Source of the DNA: Rhypophila decipiens
Lineage: Eukaryota > Ascomycota > Sordariomycetes > Sordariales > Naviculisporaceae
Assembly (NCBI GenBank): GCA_033297075.1
Contig: MU858047.1
Coordinates: 744,001-808,000 of the forward strand
Reading direction: 5' to 3'
Length of the DNA stretch: 64,000 nt
Below are positions 58,701 to 64,000 of the stretch, in pieces; the first letter of the stretch is position 1; each line of letters begins with the position of its first letter. Position numbers and translations under genes: made by a program. The notes beneath the pieces were generated by a model. The model searched no databases and was not told where the DNA came from. It worked only from the letters and a program-made list of their open reading frames with translations.

Positions 58701-60577
58701 ATGGGGTTACCAGCCAAGTTTGTTGACTATCACACATCTGGTCTTGTGCATTGAGAGAATATCCAAGTCAGATCATCAGAAATCTTGACCCTCAAGTGGT
58801 CCTGTACTGGCCAAGATAGAACTCAGTCAAGTAATGGTGAAGATGGGTTCAAGCGGAGTGACAAGTCTGATGTCGGATTTCGTGAAAATGGGAAAATTAC
58901 CAACTTCGGTCCTCGAGGACGGAAAGAAGTGCACTTGCAGGGCGTTGTTTGTCATCACTGAGAGTTGAGATATGACGGTGCTCCAGACCTGGCAACAGCC
59001 GTTCTGCAAACTCGAGTTCCCGGGATAATAATGGTCTCGGAACGAGAGAAAGACGGGATCTCCAGGCAGATTGTGGGGCAACAAGTGAGTGTCCATCAAA
59101 CTTTTGTATAAGAAAGTCGCTTGAAGCGGCAACTGGGGATCGACCCGGGTCTCGAATCTCCAAGTCTGGGCCATAGCAGCGGATGGCACGTGGCGGCTCT
59201 GCCAGGCGTCGTGGGGAACGGGACGTCAATCAATTTATCCTTGCTGACCGCCATTTCCAAAGCAACCACAGAATGATATCTGGCTGTATCATATGCCCTC
59301 CTTCTCATACTCTCGATGATGGTGAGTTGATTGATCGGCCGAACCAGACTCTCACGTAGTGCGCGCGATTTTCTTGTTCGTGGTTCTGCGCTCGGAGTGG
59401 CATCGGCCAATGCAAGACGGCAGCGTTTTCTGGATTTGCAAGTCGATGAGTCCTGGACAGGACCTCTCGGAGGCCTTCAACGCTTCGGCAGTTGTGTTGG
59501 TGTTGAAACGCCGCATTGGGGTGGGAATGTGGCTTGACACCCAGACCAGCACCCAGGCAGGCGGGCCAATCGCCAGTATCAATCGCGACAGAGAGCAGGC
59601 TTCTGCTTGGCACTGCCATCACCTGCCTAGGACCCTGAAGAAGTGAACGTGGGATGCAAGGAATGACACGATAACACCATTGGAGGGATGTCCAATTGGG
59701 CTCTGTTAGTGGCTTACCTACCGCATGTGTCCGTAAGCTTCCCCAACTTCGGGGCGTCCCAGCAGGTGTTGTGTGCAGAATGCGCAGCAACTTGAAGAAC
59801 ACAGCAAGGTGCCAGGGCTCCTGTGAGTGGTCGAACAGGCCATCATCGCCTCGTTTTTGTGGGGCTGTCCTGGGGTTGTTGCGCTAAAACGGAGGCCGCT
59901 CAATCTGCTGCACAACATCATCCAAATGCCCCGCGATTTCCCATCAAGAATGCAGTAGCCATTTGCTTCTCGTCTCTCGTGCGATGCAAAATCCTGGAGA
60001 GCCATGTTTCCTAGGTTGTTTTTGGCCATGTCGTGCTCCTGTGTTGCTCAGCACCAGGCAGATATGCAATGTCAACCAAGACATGACCTTGTAAAGTTGG
60101 CGATTCTGGACGATAACCCCGCTTTGATAGGTGAGTTCGTAGGCAATGAAAGGATTGGAGCTAGGCAGAGAAAGCCTTGTGCGACAAACCCATCGACCAA
60201 CATCCGCTGCGCGAAGGATTCCCTGGCCAGTTTTCCACGGGGTGGCGAGATCAAGACCATGTCATTGCTACCCCCCTGTCCCCTCCCATGCGGCTGTACC
60301 GCAGACAGAGCGAAGACGCAGTAACAAGTCGGAGGCCGGGTGCATGCAGCCTCACAACGCTGTCGTTCTTGCCGAAGATCATATTAAGTCGCCGGCTTCT
60401 GCCTTTCTTGACCCCTCCATTACTCCCACTCTTCCTTCATTGCTGTCTCGAGAGATAAAGTTACCCTCTTCCTAAAGCACCTTCACCAATATCTCGTCCT
60501 CCTTCATCGACAAACCCTATGAGCTGTCTGCCACGAGTTCAGTAAAGCATTCCAACTTCCGGTCCATCTGATTGGCA
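55753..60577. other. Gene-poor stretch
   Basis: 4.8 kb without a supported gene. Short ATG frames exist (for example 57682..57939, a Lys/Pro-rich start MDFNEEAASEPRKGGPKK), but none has a family match or a clean exon structure. A second ATCWGATAA-type site (as TTATCTGAT) lies at 57560..57568. The segment before 60578 is C/T-rich, as expected for the leader of the next gene. Confidence 0.4.
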
Positions 60578-62499
60578 ATGGGCGTCATGTCGGATTTCGT
60601 CGTCAAGGACGATAACCCTCCTCCCCGCTATCCTCCCTATCCAACCGAACCTCGCATTGATGACGACGACGGCGCTACGCTGTATAAAGATGATGATTCG
60701 TACATCAGTGATACCGAATCCATCTTGTCATCAACAGCCTCCAGCATCTTTCATGGCCCTCCTGCGACAAAACGGAGACAGGCTATTCCAGCACTGTGAG
60801 TACTCTCGCTTGCCCCTGATGTACATTATTGACATCGTGTAGTCTTGCCAAGACGGATCCAAGGAAACCCGTGTTCGAATGCTGGAAGGTGTCCCTGGTC
60901 CCCGAAAAAAGGGATGTCCTCGGCGGCACTAGGGTCCTGGGCGTGGATATCAAAGAGTGGGATAGGTATAAAAGTAAGGTGGACAGAAGTGGTGTGGTGA
61001 GGAGCCAACCAGAACTGGCTGAGATGTACCAAGCTGCCATCGCCAGCCATGAAGCTAAACGGAAACGATCTTGGCCTGCGCGAGTTGTCCGAGGCAAGCC
61101 TGTGTCCTACGAGGAGGACCTCGAGAGACGATGCCACAGCTTGCCGGCCGAAATCCAGGACAAGATCAATGACCTGCTTTTGCAGCGAGGCAACGCTTCC
61201 TCCACTTGCTACCGGCAGCGAACATGGACCGTCGTGTATATGGAGGAGAGATATGTCCACAGATTTACCAGGACGCAAGGGGCCAAAGTCACCCGACACA
61301 AAATACGTTTCTGGAAGAACCCAAAGTCTCAGCAGTCGACGGAATACCACATCGTCATTCGCGGCGCCGAGACTGGTGTGGCCGAAGGACAGGTCGGATA
61401 CACAACGCCGATGCTGGCAACCGATCCTTGGCACGAGTTTGACTTGAGAGAAATTGAATTTCGTTTGAGAGAGCGAGAGCAGACTCGACGCCATGCACGA
61501 GACGGCATGAGGCGAGCTCGGTCCATTTCCAGACCCCGGAATCGCTACAGACGGTTCGAGTCACCACTGCCGAGAGAGCGACGACAACCATTCCGTAGTC
61601 CAAGCTGCGACAGCTACACCTCCGAGGACAGTTATTCATGGCGGCGAGGCGGTCGGGATGACTATGCTCCTCGGGAGCCCGAGTTCCGATCCCGTCCTAG
61701 GGTCTTCAACCCAATCCCCGTGTCCAATCGTCCCGCGCCCATGCATTTCCCACCAGCCCCGACGCCGCCGCAATCCTTCACTCCCCCGCCGGGTGTTTCA
61801 CGGTTCCGGGCAGCACCAAGGTCTCCTCCTCCGCCCCCTCCACCAGACTGGTACATGGCCCCAGCCACTGAAGACAATCCTTTTTTGAGTTCACGCCCTC
61901 CAAATCCATTCCACAGCCCAGGCGTTTGCCCTCCGTACTCGACAAGCAATGCCTTCCAGGCGCCGCTTCCACCACCAACCGAGCTCCCTGTTAGCAGCTT
62001 GGGAAATGACTGGCCAGGAGTTGCTTGCTATCCGCCTTCTTCGCTTCTTCCATTCCCAGGGCCTCCTAAACTCAAGTCCCTCTGCGCGGCATGCAAATCG
62101 ACACCGGCCTGTGGTCACTTCCCGGGCCCATACTGCGCGCGGGTGACCCGACCTGGCATCTTCCCAAACACAGCAGAGGAACATCCCGAATGCGGCGCCT
62201 GCCGCGTTAACCTGCCGCGACGTCCTCAAGAGGTGTTTGGCGCTGGCGCTCCAACGGCGTATACCTTCACCAATTGCGGCAATGCACCTCAACCGTGGAG
62301 TCGAAGGCCGCCGCCATCAATGTGGGAATACTTTGATGGCGATGAAGATAACGCGACGGTCCTTGATGAAGACGATGACGATGCCTCAGAGCATGGTAGT
62401 CATGTCAATGCAACGACAGGCGACATGAATGAGGATGACGAAGACACTCAGGTGGAGGAGTTGGTCGAGGCGCCGAACAATGAGGTTAAAGAGGCGTGA
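60578..62499 (+). CDS. Proline-rich hypothetical protein with Arg/Ser and Cys clusters
   Basis: Two exons, 60578..60795 and 60843..62499, give 624 aa. The 47 bp intron (GTGAGT to GTGTAG, phase 2) is very short. I recognise no named family. The N-terminus is acidic and disordered. Residues about 75-280 look folded (VFECWKVSLVPEKRDVLGGT, RCHSLPAEIQDKINDLLLQRG, RTWTVVYMEERYVHRF, EYHIVIRGAETG). An Arg/Ser-rich piece (RRARSISRPRNRYRRF) and a long Pro-rich tract with PPPPPPP follow. A Cys cluster (LCAACKSTPACGHFPGPYC, then HPECGAC) could bind zinc. The tail is very acidic. An adaptor or RNA-related role would fit but is not shown. A second ATG at 60587 is also possible. Confidence 0.75.
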
Positions 62500-63356
62500 T
62501 AGTACCATGCGTTGAAAGACACGTACACGTACGCCACTGACAAGAAATGGGCGACCATGTTAATGATGACTGTAACGATAATGACCAGGTTTTTTTCTCG
62601 CGGCGTTTGTATGCCAGGGATCTGTATTTCTTTCTTGTTGGATAGCTGTTGTGTGAGAAGTTCTAGGCCGGTTTCTCTTCTTTCCGTGTATTTTTTCTTG
62701 GATTCTCGACTGTATCTTCTTTCATTATACGTTCTGAATGACAGTCCTTTCCTCAATTGCTTCAGGATGGGTCGGGTAGGCCGGCTCCGTTGATCGTTTG
62801 CCGAAACTTCCAGCGCGGATGAGGCTTTCAATTCGAGAATCTCAGTATGTAAATGATGACAATTAAAACAATCGGAAGTAGTACTCGTTGTTGCAAGCAT
62901 GAATGTGTACAAATCCTGGTGATGAAGTGAGCCGGTGTTGAGTTGTTGAATTGAAAGAGGGTTGGTTCACTACTCCGTAGGTATCCGTAGACCTCAAATT
63001 AGGTTGAAATGAGGGATCCGTGTGCACTAACAGTCAACCATTTATATGCAACAGTCTTTTGTTAGTGCCTGCAACAGAGATGTGCTTTGAAGCCTAACGA
63101 AGGTTTAAGTGGGTCCACGGAATTGGCGAACCAAAGTGCAGGCCAATGCCCCACATATTCCCCCTTCTGGCGGATTGACCCGCCAAAAAATTATCGATCA
63201 ACCAAAACTCCAAAAAAGAACCCAAGAATCCATCATCGCCGACAAGAAAGACATCCATTCTGCGCCGACTTCCACCACGTTTCTGCCTGCGATCACGGAA
63301 ATCGATCAAACCCAGAAGCCCCATCACCCACCACAAATACATTATCATCAGCCACA
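62500..63356. other. Intergenic region and NOP10 upstream
   Basis: 857 bp, no gene seen. The first 250 bp are T-rich (TTTCTTCTTTCC, TTTTTTCTTGG), consistent with a 3' flank. The part after 63180 is CA-rich, suiting the NOP10 leader. Confidence 0.4.
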
Positions 63357-63651
63357 ATGCATCTCATGTTCACCCCCGTCCTCGACGCCAACGGCAAGCC
63401 CACCGCCGAGCGCCAGTACACCCTCGACAAGATCGTCGACGGCAAGGTCACACTCTCAGCGCACCCTGCGCGCTTCTCGCCAGACGACAAGTACTCGCGC
63501 GAGCGAATCCTGCTCCGCAAGCGTTTTGCGCCTCTCTTTGAGCAAGTCCCGAGTGCTCCTGTTTCGAGTAAGTCGCATCTGGTACTGTGCTGGTTGGCGC
63601 ATCAGACCTGTATGCTAACGTGTATTTGCCCCTGGATAGAGTCCCAGTAAT
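63357..63651 (+). CDS. NOP10: H/ACA snoRNP subunit Nop10
   Basis: Two exons, 63357..63567 and 63641..63651, give 73 aa. Nop10 is a small core subunit of the H/ACA ribonucleoprotein that makes pseudouridine in rRNA, acting with Cbf5, Nhp2 and Gar1 in the nucleolus. The protein begins MHLMFTPV and carries the almost invariant block [24 protein letters not shown]. The N-terminal part has an insertion ([11 protein letters not shown]) relative to the yeast protein, and the tail [17 protein letters not shown] is slightly longer. The 73 bp intron has GTAAGT, TGCTAACG and GATAG signals; the last exon codes only for the end of Lys, Ser, Gln and stop. Without splicing the frame would run into intron sequence. 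Confidence 0.96.
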
Positions 63652-64000
63652 TTTAAGCGACATGGCATGGAAAAGAAAACCACACACCATCACGAGCAAT
63701 GAATCGGCATTGTCGCCTCTCGAGCAGCGCTTGCTTACCCTTGTGCGCGTTACCTGAATCGGTTCCCGTCGAGTGAACACGTCCGGCCGGCGAGCTGGCC
63801 GACGGTTTGCATACGATAGCGAGTGATGGAAAGTTGTGTGCAAAGCATGGTGATTGGTTTTGGATTGACAGATTCTTTCGGTCGGCGTTGCAAATGTCAC
63901 GGTTAAGGCGTTCAAATTGGCTATTTTGGTGTCACATCATACACACACATGTATGGCTCTTGGCTTGGAAGGCGGCATGCACAAAAGCTCAATCAAAATT
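63652..64000. other. NOP10 3' flank
   Basis: 349 bp to the window end; no gene supported. Confidence 0.4.

Noticed and set aside
5317..62979. Repeated octamer ACTCCGTA at 5317, 6142, 24602 and 62972, all intergenic
   Set aside because: About two copies per 64 kb are expected by chance over both strands; four copies is not strong evidence of a repeat family.

Overview
The window is nuclear DNA of a filamentous ascomycete (Pezizomycotina). Evidence: genes are interrupted by short introns (about 47 to 150 bp) with GT...AG borders and CTAAC/CTGAC-type branch points; a Zn2Cys6 regulator and a Fig1-type protein are present; and the housekeeping genes THR4, PNS1 and NOP10 have fungal-type products. 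I support 19 protein-coding genes and one small DNA transposon relic. I found no tRNA, rRNA or CRISPR. I cannot name the genus from sequence alone. Gene density is low (about one gene per 3.4 kb), with gene-poor stretches at 0.9-10.2, 29.6-34.9 and 55.8-60.6 kb.

Layout. 0.1-0.9 kb: a secreted DUF3455 protein. 10.2-13.3 kb: two divergent hotdog-fold thioesterase-like genes, one THEM6-like with a membrane anchor and one PaaI-like. 14.2-16.1 kb: threonine synthase (six exons). 16.6-21.7 kb: an ATP-grasp ligase and a nicotianamine synthase family gene, divergent across a 1.6 kb intergenic region that holds one perfect match to the fungal iron-GATA consensus ATCWGATAA. 23.0 kb: a small secreted But2-type protein. 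25.2-27.0 kb: PNS1 choline-transporter-like protein. 28.5-29.6 kb: a multi-pass membrane protein. 34.9-35.8 kb: a heme-thiolate peroxidase/peroxygenase, convergent with a large Zn2Cys6 regulator (36.4-38.9 kb). 41.0-42.0 kb: a Fig1-like membrane protein. 42.7-43.8 kb: a disordered basic protein. 44.1-44.5 kb: a 421 bp MITE with TA target duplication.

45.2-51.6 kb looks like a small secondary-metabolite locus: an unrecognised 452 aa protein, a sesquiterpene synthase of the non-canonical BcABA3 (alpha-ionylideneethane synthase) type, and a cytochrome P450 divergent from that synthase. These match the first steps of the fungal abscisic acid route, but a second P450 and the BcABA4-type dehydrogenase are not in the window. 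52.1-55.8 kb: a 1210 aa protein with several Cys/His clusters and a coding minisatellite. 60.6-62.5 kb: a proline-rich 624 aa protein. 63.4-63.7 kb: NOP10, ending in an 11 nt coding exon.

Two loci are the most likely sources of something undescribed. One is the ATP-grasp/nicotianamine synthase pair, which I read as a possible iron-regulated metallophore module. The other is the reduced ABA-type terpene locus with its extra unknown gene. Exon borders were set by hand from splice signals and reading-frame continuity and have not been checked against transcripts.
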